Assembly (NCBI GenBank): GCA_022561415.1
Contig: JADFRH010000011.1
Coordinates: 8,463-18,985, forward strand
Direction of reading: 5' to 3'
Origin: Planctomycetota bacterium
GTDB taxonomy: Bacteria; Planctomycetota; Phycisphaerae; UBA1845
DNA: 10,523 nt
Shown here: in pieces, positions 1-10,523 of the stretch
How positions within the stretch are numbered: position 1 is the first letter of the stretch
How the letters are laid out: each line of letters begins with the position of its first letter
Made by a program: the position numbers and the translations under genes
Notes under the pieces: model-generated
What the model saw: the letters and a program-made list of their open reading frames with translations, nothing else
Told to the model about the DNA's origin: nothing
The model's database searches: none

Positions 1-2
1 AC

Positions 3-761
3 GAGATGTCCCGAGGAAACGTAATGGGGGTTCGAGCCACCCTGGACGAGTATCCGGCGCTCGGAGAGGTCTATCGGGTCGATTCGGTTCCCGATGTGTT
101 CTTGATCGACCGCGACGGGTTCATTATCGATCGCTTGCACAACTTCGAACCACCGGCGGCGTTCGCCAAGCGGCTGAAGAAACTGGTGGGGAGCCAACCG
201 ATGGAAGCGGCGTCAACCGCTACGAACGTAACCGCACTCGAAGATTCGCCGACTCCATTGCGTAATTGGTTCAACGCCAACAAGGACAGACCGCGATTCA
301 TCACGCTTCTGTCGCCGACATGACCGGGCTGCGTTTTCGGCGCCCGTGCGGTGCAGCAATCGGTCTTGCGTAACTTCCCAAGCGTCAACATCGCGGTGGC
401 CGTTGTCTGGATTCAGATGCCCGGATTCAATGACAACCAGACCACGGCCGGTGAAGCAGCGTCCACCTTCAACGATCCGAGAGTTCGACATTTCTACGAC
501 TCCTTCCCGAAGCACGCGGCGGGAAAGGCCTTTGCCGAAGGGCACGTGACCCCCAACCGTGGACCGGCCTGGGACATCTACTTTTTCTATAACGAAGGCC
601 CGGAATGGGTGGACGGCCCGCCCGAGCCGACCGCGTGGATGCACCAGTTGAGCGGGGGAGAGCGCGCCGATCCGGACCGGTTTCACACCGGAGATGACCT
701 CATCGCGCACCTTCACGCGGCCACGCACCTCATCACCGGCAAGGGTTGCAACAGGCCGTAG
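3..761 (+). CDS. Two-domain thioredoxin-like selenoprotein, in-frame UGA at 321-323 (5' end outside window)
   Basis: The frame is open from the window edge to a TAG at 759-761 and is broken only by TGA at 321-323. Residues 1-63 (counted from codon 3-5) look like the second half of a TlpA/AhpC-type thioredoxin fold: a YRVDSVPDVFLIDRDG segment with the likely cis-Pro at residue 30. The first active-site CxxC of this domain would lie upstream of the window. A low-complexity linker (about 64-87) leads to a second domain beginning with a strand, RFITLLSPT, followed directly by U107-P-G-C110, the place and spacing of a thioredoxin CPGC redox motif. Downstream are strand-like blocks VAVVWIQMPG and AWDIYFFYNEG and a PTAWMHQL segment. 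Codon usage is alike on both sides of the TGA. The likely role is a thiol/selenol redox reaction; the substrate is unknown, and no signal peptide can be judged. Alternatives are a genuine stop with a decayed remainder, or a Cys-to-Sec variant of a known family that I cannot name. The gene converges on fusA. Confidence 0.75.
322..365 (+). promoter_or_regulatory. Candidate bacterial SECIS stem-loop at the recoded UGA
   Basis: The RNA can fold from the UGA itself. GACCG (322-326) pairs with CGGUC (361-365). After a small internal loop, GCUGCG (328-333) pairs with UGCAGC (352-357, last pair G-U). A short GC stem, 338-340 with 344-346, caps it with a CGC loop. The apical loop then starts 17 nt after the UGA and has a G in its second position, which fits the consensus I recall for bacterial SECIS elements. 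The sequence is also under coding constraint, and a competing hairpin (CGGGC 325-329 with GCCCG 342-346) exists, so the exact fold is uncertain. Such elements bind SelB to deliver Sec-tRNA. Confidence 0.5.
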
Positions 762-792
762 CGCATGCACGAGGCGAGAATCCGCTCATGCG
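762..792. terminator. Inverted repeat between convergent genes, possible bidirectional terminator
   Basis: CGCATG (762-767) and CATGCG (787-792) form a perfect 6-bp inverted repeat starting right after the selenoprotein gene's TAG. Inside it, AG/CT and CG/CG pairs (772-773 with 785-786, 775-776 with 783-784) can extend the stem around a 6-nt loop. It lies 36 nt past the fusA stop on the other strand, a sensible place to end both transcripts. Neither side has a T-tract, so an intrinsic terminator is only a weak call. Confidence 0.3.
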
Positions 793-828
793 ACTGCCGC
801 CACGTAACGGGCGGGCGAGAGGAACGTG

Positions 829-2892
829 TTACCCGACCAGGGCCTTCATCTCGGCGGCGGGCATGGGGGCATAGTGTGACGGAGTCATCATCGAGGTCGC
901 CCGCCCCTGAGAAAGGCTCCGCAGCTTCGTGATGTATCCGAACATCTGGGCCAGGGGCACGTCGGCCAGGATCACGCGGTCATGCCCGCGCACCTGCGTC
1001 TCGCGCACCACGGCGTTGCGGGCGTTGAGATCGCTGACGATCGTTCCGAAGTGCTCGTCGGTCGTGACGACGGACACGTCCATGATCGGCTGTAACAGCA
1101 CGGCGTCGCCGTGTCGCATCGCGTCGTAGAAGGCGGCTCTCGCGGCATTTTCAAAGGCCAGCTCGGAACTCTTTTCCTGATCGAACTCGGCCTCAAGAAG
1201 CGTGATTTCCCAGTCGATCACCGGGTAGCCACCGAGCACGCCGCTCTGCGCGGCCTCGACAATCCCCGCCTCCATCGATTCGAGAAGCGCCTCAGGCAAC
1301 GTTCCGGGCGCGATGGAGCTGGTGACCTCGTAGTTTAGGCGTCCCGACACACGCTGCCTCGGCTCGATACGGACCCGCACGGCCGCTAAATGCTCACGCC
1401 CCCCGAGATTCTTGAGGAATCGCCCCTCCCCCTCAGCCCGCGTCGTGACGGTCTCGCGGTACGAGACGCGCGGGTTTCCGACGGCCACGTCGACGTTCAT
1501 GTCGTCGCGCAGGCGCTGGACCATGACCTCCAAATGCAACTCGCCCATGCCCGACAGCAGGGTTTGACCGGTTTCCACGTTCGTCGCAACCCTCAGCGTC
1601 GGATCCTGGCGCTGCAGCGCCGTGAGCCCTACGTGAAACTTGTCGCGGTCCTTTGAGGATTTGGGCCGCACCGAAATACTGATGACCGTCTCGGGGAATT
1701 CGATCGATTCGAGCACGACTGGTCGTCGCGGGTCGCACAGCGTGTGCCCGGTCAACACGCTCTTCGGCCCGACCACGGCGACGATGTCTCCGGCACTGGC
1801 GCGATCGAGTTGCTCACGCCGCTTGGCGAACATGCGTACGATCCGCGTGATGTTTTCCTTCTCGCCTGTAATGGGGTTGAGCAAACGAGAATGGGGCTTC
1901 AGCGTTCCCGAGTAGAGGCGCAGATAGCACAGATCAACCGGCTTCTCCGCCACGATCTTGAACACCAGCGCCGCAAGCGGTCCATCGCGGTCGCAGGCGA
2001 TCTCGTGCTGGACGTCGGGCCTCTTTGCGTCTGCCGCAGTGATCGGAGGAACGTCGAGCGGTCCAGGCAGATAGTCGCAGACCGCGTCCAACATGCGCTG
2101 AACGCCGATATTCTTCAGCGCGCTGCCACAGAGTACCGGAACCAGCTCGTGCCGAAGCGTCGCCCCTCGAATCGCATGACGAATCTCCTCGAGCCCGATC
2201 GTCTGGTCGCCGAGGTATCTCTCCATCAAGGCCTCGGACGTCTCCGACAGCGCTTCGATCATCTCGCCGCGAGCCCGCTCTGCCGCGCCTAGAAGTTCAT
2301 CGGGAATGTCACGAACATCGAGCGTACCACTGCCCGAATCCCTGGGATAGACGGCCTTCATCTCCACGAGATCGATGATGCCGGTGAGGCTATCGCTCGA
2401 ACCGATCGGAAGCTGCAACACGAGCGGCTCCACACGCAGCCGCTTGCGAATGGATGCGACGCTCCACTCGAAGTCCGCGCCGATCTTGTCCATCTTGTTG
2501 ATGAAGCAAATGCGCGGCACGCGGTACTTGTCCGCCTGAGCCCAGACGGTTTCGGACTGAGCCTCGACGCCCTCTTTGGCATCGAAGACGGCCACCATCC
2601 CGTCGAGAACGCGGAGCGAACGCTCGACCTCCGCGGTGAAGTCCACGTGGCCCGGTGTATCGATCAAGTTGATCGTGAAGCCGCGCCACGGGCAGCTCAC
2701 GGCCGCGGAATAGATCGTGATGCCGCGCTTCTGCTCCTGTTCGTCGAAATCGGTGACGGTCGTTCCGTGATCGACCTGGCCCATGCGGTGTGTGCGACCG
2801 GTGTAATAGAGAATGCGCTCGGTCGTGGTGGTCTTGCCGGCATCGATATGCGCGACAATTCCGATGTTTCGTATCGTGGCCGGGTCCAGCAT
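829..2892 (-). CDS. fusA: Translation elongation factor G
   Basis: The 687-residue product is a full-length translational GTPase that drives tRNA-mRNA translocation and, with RRF, ribosome recycling. The GTPase boxes are complete: AHIDAGKT (14-21), RGITI (56-60), DTPGH (78-82), NKMD (132-135) and GSA (256-258). Domains II-III follow (GPKSVLTGHTLCDP, SGMGELHLE at 447-455), then domain IV and domain V (DLNARNAVV, VPLAQMFGY). It starts at ATG with a good upstream AAGGGGA ribosome binding site and ends with TAA. As the last gene of the str cluster it follows rpsG; tuf and rpsJ do not follow it. The domain IV tip loops are odd: near 491-505 the usual QxGGxGxxxHV pattern reads NLGGREHLAAV, and the conserved GSYHDVDSS loop reads AEFDQEKSS (568-576), placing Asp571 where His is normal. 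The family call is secure; whether this copy is the organism's main translocase is less certain because Planctomycetota often carry several EF-G paralogues. Confidence 0.96.
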   Translation of the reverse strand: MLDPATIRNIGIVAHIDAGKTTTTERILYYTGRTHRMGQVDHGTTVTDFDEQEQKRGITIYSAAVSCPWRGFTINLIDTPGHVDFTAEVERSLRVLDGMVAVFDAKEGVEAQSETVWAQADKYRVPRICFINKMDKIGADFEWSVASIRKRLRVEPLVLQLPIGSSDSLTGIIDLVEMKAVYPRDSGSGTLDVRDIPDELLGAAERARGEMIEALSETSEALMERYLGDQTIGLEEIRHAIRGATLRHELVPVLCGSALKNIGVQRMLDAVCDYLPGPLDVPPITAADAKRPDVQHEIACDRDGPLAALVFKIVAEKPVDLCYLRLYSGTLKPHSRLLNPITGEKENITRIVRMFAKRREQLDRASAGDIVAVVGPKSVLTGHTLCDPRRPVVLESIEFPETVISISVRPKSSKDRDKFHVGLTALQRQDPTLRVATNVETGQTLLSGMGELHLEVMVQRLRDDMNVDVAVGNPRVSYRETVTTRAEGEGRFLKNLGGREHLAAVRVRIEPRQRVSGRLNYEVTSSIAPGTLPEALLESMEAGIVEAAQSGVLGGYPVIDWEITLLEAEFDQEKSSELAFENAARAAFYDAMRHGDAVLLQPIMDVSVVTTDEHFGTIVSDLNARNAVVRETQVRGHDRVILADVPLAQMFGYITKLRSLSQGRATSMMTPSHYAPMPAAEMKALVG

Positions 2893-2912
2893 GGTCGAAT
2901 CCCCTTCCGGGG
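2893..2912 (-). promoter_or_regulatory. fusA ribosome binding site within a small GNRA-capped hairpin
   Basis: Read on the minus strand, CCCC-GGAA-GGGG is followed after 8 nt by the fusA ATG. The 3' arm and loop contain the purine-rich ribosome binding sequence (AAGGGG), so the four G-C pairs with a GNRA-type loop would hide it when folded. This could lower or regulate fusA translation; regulation is inference. Confidence 0.45.
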
Positions 2913-2947
2913 GTGAAAGCGTGAGGCGACCGCCGCTATCAAAGCAA

Positions 2948-2976
2948 CGAGCCCGCCCGATGGTTCGGGGGGCTCG
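2948..2976 (-). terminator. Strong hairpin in the rpsG-fusA gap, terminator or attenuator-like
   Basis: CGAGCCC (2948-2954) pairs with GGGCTCG (2970-2976), and CCCGA (2956-2960) pairs with TCGGG (2965-2969). One base (2955) bulges and the loop is 4 nt, so the stem has 12 pairs, mostly G-C. In the minus-strand transcript it begins 24 nt after the rpsG stop and is followed by UUGCUUUGAU, a broken U-rich run. It resembles an intrinsic terminator with a poor U-tract, which would allow partial read-through into fusA. A protein-binding or RNA-processing site is also possible. Confidence 0.5.
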
Positions 2977-3000
2977 GACACATTACATTCGGCTTGACGA

Positions 3001-3477
3001 TTACCAGGCAAAGTGCGCGAAGGCCTTGTTCGCCTCCGCCATACGATGCACGTTGGTTCTGGTTTGCATGGTGGTTCCCTCGCCCTTGTACGCGTCCATG
3101 ATCTCCTGCGCGAGGAACTGGCAGATGGGCTTGCCGCTCTTGGCACGCACCGCGTCGCGCATCCAACGAAAGGCAAGCGACTGTTGACGTTTTCGATTCA
3201 CGGGCATGGGAACCTGATAGTTGCTGCCGCCGACGCGCTTCGACCGCACCTCGACGTTCGGCTTGCAGTTGTCAAAAGCCTTCTGGAAGACCTCGTTGGG
3301 GGGAACCTCCGTGATGCGTTTCTCGATGATATCGAAGGCGTCATAGACCAAGCGGGTGGCCGTGCTCTTCTTGCCCTCCAGCATCATCCCATTGATGAAT
3401 TTGGCTATGAGTGTGCTGCCATACCGAACGTCCGGCTTCAACTGCGCTTTCGACTGTGTGAACTTCTTGTAACCCAT
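3001..3477 (-). CDS. rpsG: Small ribosomal subunit protein S7
   Basis: The 158-residue product matches S7 in length and along its whole sequence. S7 nucleates assembly of the 30S head by binding the 3' domain of 16S rRNA. Family blocks seen are KFINGMM (26-32) with [25 protein letters not shown] (72-90), LAFRWM (101-106), and the ending [13 protein letters not shown]. It ends in TAA. The start codon lies 14 nt after the bioY stop. AAGGA is close upstream but only 2 nt from the ATG, so initiation is not by a standard Shine-Dalgarno spacing and may be helped by coupling to bioY translation. S7 is the classical translational repressor of str operons; the usual target, the rpsL-rpsG junction, is split here by bioY. 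Confidence 0.97.
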   Translation of the reverse strand: MGYKKFTQSKAQLKPDVRYGSTLIAKFINGMMLEGKKSTATRLVYDAFDIIEKRITEVPPNEVFQKAFDNCKPNVEVRSKRVGGSNYQVPMPVNRKRQQSLAFRWMRDAVRAKSGKPICQFLAQEIMDAYKGEGTTMQTRTNVHRMAEANKAFAHFAW

Positions 3478-3491
3478 GGTCCTTACTACAC

Positions 3492-4121
3492 CTACTCAGA
3501 ACGGTAACTCGGCCGCGCAACTATTCGGCGTCCGTGAATCCAACGACTAACACATCTGGCACAGGTCGCAGCCAGTGCCAACTCAACGATCGCCTTCACC
3601 GCAAACGGCGCCGCGCCGGTTGCGATCGCCATTCCCAGAGCCGCATCGCCCGCTCCGAGACCTTGAAAGAAGGCCACTCGCCAACCGACTCCGACCACGA
3701 AAACGACCAATGTCCCGCAGAACCCGGCCACGAACAACCGTCCCGTACTCGTCTGGCGACGATGCCCCAGAGCACTCACCAACCAGACCGCCGGTATGAA
3801 GCCGAGGATATACCCGCCGGTCGTACCGGCCAAGCCGACCGGACCCGCAAAAACAGGCAAACCGAACGCACCGCAGACCACATAAAGCACCATCGCCGCC
3901 ACGGCCAAGGGCGGGCGAAGTGCGAAACCGATCAGAAACACGCCCAGAAGCTGAAGCGTCATGGGCACGTCGGTCCCCGGCACCGGAATGCGTACCTGGG
4001 CCGCAAGACCCATGGCGAGGCATCCGACGACGACGGACACACCGCTCAACCAAGCCGCGCGGCTTGCCGAAACCGATGCATCGACCACGGAGCAGACGGA
4101 ATTGGAATTCTGCATTCTCAT
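3492..4121 (-). CDS. bioY: BioY family biotin transporter substrate-binding (S) component
   Basis: The 209-residue integral membrane protein matches BioY, the S component of ECF-type biotin uptake systems in the inner membrane. Diagnostic stretches are [22 protein letters not shown] (start at 45; VPMTLQ at 52-57), [14 protein letters not shown] (80-93) and [11 protein letters not shown] (101-111). Hydrophobic segments lie near 24-44, 56-90 (likely two), 104-118, 129-151 and 158-188, giving the usual six-helix layout. The ATG at 4119-4121 was used; a second Met two codons later is possible. Neither has a clear Shine-Dalgarno. It is embedded in the str cluster, 50 nt after rpsL and 14 nt before rpsG, so it is most likely co-transcribed with ribosomal protein genes. 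No bioM/bioN or other ECF ATPase/T-component genes are nearby; it would act alone or with shared EcfAAT units elsewhere. No BirA operator was recognised. The C-terminal tail (192-209) is Arg-rich and may be cytoplasmic. Confidence 0.92.
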   Translation of the reverse strand: MRMQNSNSVCSVVDASVSASRAAWLSGVSVVVGCLAMGLAAQVRIPVPGTDVPMTLQLLGVFLIGFALRPPLAVAAMVLYVVCGAFGLPVFAGPVGLAGTTGGYILGFIPAVWLVSALGHRRQTSTGRLFVAGFCGTLVVFVVGVGWRVAFFQGLGAGDAALGMAIATGAAPFAVKAIVELALAATCARCVSRWIHGRRIVARPSYRSE

Positions 4122-4140
4122 GGGGTGATTCGGCGCGATC

Positions 4141-4154
4141 AGGCGAAGGCGCCT
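4141..4154 (-). other. Short hairpin in the rpsL-bioY gap
   Basis: AGGCG (4141-4145) and CGCCT (4150-4154) form a perfect 5-bp stem with a 4-nt loop, 17 nt past the rpsL stop. There is no U-tract after it. It may affect mRNA stability or be chance; it is the only obvious structure in this gap. Confidence 0.25.
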
Positions 4155-4171
4155 CGGACTGCGATTCGGAT

Positions 4172-4561
4172 CTACTTCCTCCGCTTGACTCCGTACTTGC
4201 TTCGACTTCGATTTCTGGGACGCCCCTCCTTGTCGCCCTCCACCCCGGCCGTATCCAGCGCACCGCGGATGATGTGATAGCGAACACCCGGAAGGTCACG
4301 CACGCGTCCACCACGCACCAGGACAATGGAGTGCTCCTGGAGGTTGTGATCGATTCCGGGAATATACGCCGAGACCTCTTTTCCGTTCGTCAGGCGAAGA
4401 CGCGCCACCTTGCGCAGCGCGGAGTTCGGCTTCTTGGGGGTCTGGGTCTTGACGATCAAACAGACGCCGCGGCGCTGAGGACACCGATCCAGGTCCCGCA
4501 CTTTGGACTTCTTGATCACCTTCTTTCGACCGTGACGTACTAATTGGTTAATCGTCGGCAT
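4172..4561 (-). CDS. rpsL: Small ribosomal subunit protein S12
   Basis: The 129-residue product is S12, the decoding-centre protein of the 30S subunit. It contains PTINQLVR at the start, CPQRRGVC (27-34), [20 protein letters not shown] (41-60), HNLQEHS (72-78), [14 protein letters not shown] (83-96) and a SKYGVKR ending. The ATG at 4559-4561 is chosen because S12 proteins begin with MPT(I/V)NQLVR; a TTG six codons upstream is in frame but less likely. Lys43 is kept, but residue 88, normally Lys, is Arg. Asp89, the residue methylthiolated by RimO in other bacteria, is present. HNLQEHS is preceded by PGID instead of the usual GEG, and the segment at 108-119 is about five residues longer than in E. 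coli. The gene ends in TAG and lies 76 nt after rpoC, so it may be read through from rpoBC. Confidence 0.97.
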   Translation of the reverse strand: MPTINQLVRHGRKKVIKKSKVRDLDRCPQRRGVCLIVKTQTPKKPNSALRKVARLRLTNGKEVSAYIPGIDHNLQEHSIVLVRGGRVRDLPGVRYHIIRGALDTAGVEGDKEGRPRNRSRSKYGVKRRK

Positions 4562-4637
4562 CGACTCACTTGTCTCCAAAATCCTCTTCGCCCCGAAGGC
4601 CGCGCAACGGGCTCTTCAGGCCGGGCTCTAGCGAACC

Positions 4638-9083
<4,446 letters not shown>

Positions 9084-9278
9084 CGTGAAACATCCCTCTT
9101 CGCTAAGACAATCTCATATCCGAACGCTTCGACAAACCAATCGCCGGCCCGACGAATTCGATCATTAGCCGGCCGCATTCGCTGATTCCCTCGCCGACAC
9201 CGGGGCCGTGCAACCGACCCACCGTACTCCCTCGACCGACGCGGGGTCGCCGGCGTGTCACCGAGCGCGAATCAGCCA
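9084..9278 (-). other. 195-nt rpoB-rpoC spacer with the rpoC ribosome binding site
   Basis: The spacer is longer than the roughly 80 nt of E. coli. It has no credible reading frame. Nearest rpoC is the GAGGGA binding site (9093-9098). Elsewhere there are GC-rich short repeats: GCCGGC near 9144 and again near 9170, and an 8-bp inverted repeat GCTGATTC (9181-9188) / GAATCAGC (9269-9276), the latter overlapping near the rpoB stop. No compact terminator-like hairpin or convincing promoter was found. Confidence 0.4.
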
Positions 9279-10523
9279 TCAGCCGACCCGCCGCTTCTCC
9301 AGCTGTATATTCAGGCAGAGACCGCGAATCTCGTTGCAGAGCACATCGAACGACACGGGCGTTCCCGCCTCGAGCGTGTTCTTACCCTTGACCATCGTCT
9401 CGTAGATCTTCGTTCGCCCCTCGACGTCGTCACTCTTGACCGTCAGAAGCTCTTGAAGCACATACGCGGCCCCATACGCTTCGAGCCCCCAGACCTCCAT
9501 CTCTCCAAAACGCTGACCGCCGGTCCGCGCCTTACCCCCCAACGGCTGCTGTGTGATCAAGCTGTACGGACCGGTCGCCCGCGCGTGAATCTTGTCATCC
9601 ACCAAGTGATGAAGTTTGAGCATGTAGATATAACCGACGGTCACCGACTGATGGAAGTAATCGCCGGTACGCCCGTCGCGTAGCTGGACCTTTCCGCCGT
9701 ACGGGAGCCTGGCGAACGGCACGGCGTTGCGACCCGCATCCGCCACGAACGTCGGATCCGCCGCGTTCTTCTCGGCGCAGACGTTCGCCTCGGCGATGGC
9801 GGCGTGAATCTCGTCCTCCGTCGCGCCGTCGAACACCGGCGTCACAGCCTGGAAGCCGAGGATCCGGGCGGCCCACCCCAGATGAGTCTCCAGAATCTGC
9901 CCCACGTTCATACGCGAGGGCACGCCCAGCGGATTGAGCATGATGTCGATTGGCGTGCCGTCTTCCATGAACGGCATGTCTTCCACGGGAAGGATTCGAG
10001 CGATGACGCCCTTGTTCCCGTGCCGACCGGCCATTTTGTCACCGACGGAGATACGGCGCTTGGTCGCCACGTACACCTTGACCATCTCGAGAACACCGGA
10101 GGGAAGCTCGTCGCCGCGCTTCATCTGGGCCGACTTGCGATCGCGCTCCTCGGTGATCTCTTCCACGCGAGGCCAGTATCGATCGACAATTGCAAGACAC
10201 TTATCCCGAGACGCGGCTTCTTTGACCCACTTGAGGTCGCGCGCTCGCACGTGCTCGGAGAAAACCTCGATCTGTTCGAGGATCACTTCGTCGAGATTGC
10301 TGTGACCGACCTTCTGCCGGGTGTTCGGGTCGATCATCGCCTCACCCGTCACGCCCTCGATCTCGCTGCACATCTGCCGGAAGCAGGCAACGATCTTGCC
10401 GTTTTGGAGTACGAGATAGGATCGTACATCCTCTTCCAACTGCTGTTTCCGCTCGTCCGTCATGTGCAGTCGACGGCTGAAGCGCTTGGCCGCGATCACG
10501 ATGCCTTGCTCACCGGAGGGCAG
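9279..10523 (-). CDS. rpoB: DNA-directed RNA polymerase beta subunit, C-terminal 414 residues (5' part outside window)
   Basis: The frame is open to the right window edge, so this is the 3' third of rpoB. It begins in [18 protein letters not shown], the segment just after the flap. It then contains the highly conserved [39 protein letters not shown] and [14 protein letters not shown], which line the active centre, and later [41 protein letters not shown] and [20 protein letters not shown], the C-terminal part that packs on beta' and anchors the clamp. The stop is TGA and the tail is short (EKRRVG). The rifampicin-binding region lies upstream of the window. There is no large lineage insertion in the visible part apart from a charged stretch following FSRR that corresponds to the variable region after the flap. 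rpoC follows 195 nt downstream. Confidence 0.97.
   Translation of the reverse strand: MPSGEQGIVIAAKRFSRRLHMTDERKQQLEEDVRSYLVLQNGKIVACFRQMCSEIEGVTGEAMIDPNTRQKVGHSNLDEVILEQIEVFSEHVRARDLKWVKEAASRDKCLAIVDRYWPRVEEITEERDRKSAQMKRGDELPSGVLEMVKVYVATKRRISVGDKMAGRHGNKGVIARILPVEDMPFMEDGTPIDIMLNPLGVPSRMNVGQILETHLGWAARILGFQAVTPVFDGATEDEIHAAIAEANVCAEKNAADPTFVADAGRNAVPFARLPYGGKVQLRDGRTGDYFHQSVTVGYIYMLKLHHLVDDKIHARATGPYSLITQQPLGGKARTGGQRFGEMEVWGLEAYGAAYVLQELLTVKSDDVEGRTKIYETMVKGKNTLEAGTPVSFDVLCNEIRGLCLNIQLEKRRVG

Noticed and set aside
24..26. ATG with GAGGAA upstream as the true start of the plus-strand gene
   Set aside because: It would begin inside a thioredoxin fold, and the frame is open to the window edge; an upstream start is more likely, though it cannot be seen.
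321..323. TGA read as a real stop, making 1-323 a short gene and 351-761 a separate GTG-started gene or pseudogene
   Set aside because: The two parts are in the same frame, the junction sits inside a thioredoxin-type motif with its second Cys intact, and no other damage is seen. The GTG at 351 lies in the active-site helix and would remove the motif.
321..323. Genome-wide reassignment of UGA to an amino acid
   Set aside because: rpoC (4638-4640) and rpoB (9279-9281) end with TGA at the expected C-termini of their families.
213..770. Minus-strand open frame of 185 codons opposite the selenoprotein gene
   Set aside because: Arg/Gly/Val-rich composition with no recognisable domain; it is a shadow of the plus-strand coding frame.
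801..828. CACGT/ACGTG inverted repeat just past the fusA stop as a terminator
   Set aside because: Only 5 bp around an 18-nt loop, with no U-tract.
4562..4579. TTG start six codons upstream of the chosen rpsL ATG
   Set aside because: S12 proteins begin at MPT(I/V)NQLVR; the six extra residues have no counterpart.
4608..4629. Direct repeat CGGGCTCT, two copies 14 nt apart, in the rpoC-rpsL gap
   Set aside because: Only two copies of 8 bp in GC-rich sequence; no further copies or related structure.
9113..9140. Promoter-like pair on the minus strand, TTGGTT and TATGAG with a 16-nt spacer, before rpoC
   Set aside because: Only three and four of six positions match the hexamer consensus; such matches are expected by chance.

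Overview
The window comes from a bacterial chromosome of fairly high GC content. The protein sequences, above all the N-terminal 140 residues of RpoC and the overall type of EF-G, look like the Planctomycetota, possibly a Phycisphaerae-like lineage rather than classical Planctomycetia. That placement is recall of family appearance, not a search result.

Most of the window (829-10523) is one co-oriented transcription/translation block on the minus strand. In transcription order it runs: the 3' part of rpoB (cut by the window edge), rpoC, rpsL (S12), bioY, rpsG (S7), fusA (EF-G). This is the common rpoBC-str arrangement with one clear oddity: a biotin-transporter substrate-binding subunit, bioY, sits between rpsL and rpsG with short gaps on both sides (50 and 14 nt). 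The rpsG-fusA gap (108 nt) holds a strong 12-bp hairpin followed by a T-rich stretch, and then a small hairpin that overlaps the fusA ribosome binding site. The core proteins have unusual details: S12 has Arg at position 88, where Lys is the norm (Lys-to-Arg there is a classical streptomycin-resistance change), and EF-G has lost the usual residues of both domain IV tip loops.

The left end (1-761) carries a convergent plus-strand gene that first looks like two separate or broken reading frames. The two frames are in phase and interrupted only by a TGA at 321-323. Reading through it gives a Sec-Pro-Gly-Cys motif at the end of a beta-strand, the position and form of a thioredoxin CxxC active site. 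A structured element starts within the UGA codon and extends about 45 nt downstream, as expected for a bacterial SECIS. rpoB and rpoC in this window both end in TGA, so UGA is an ordinary stop in this genome and reading it here would need local recoding. The best interpretation is a new or little-described two-domain thioredoxin-like selenoprotein whose N-terminus lies outside the window. This is the most interesting item here.

No tRNA, rRNA, CRISPR array, insertion sequence or prophage material was seen. No stretch longer than 300 bases lacks a gene; the longest gap is the 195-nt rpoB-rpoC spacer.
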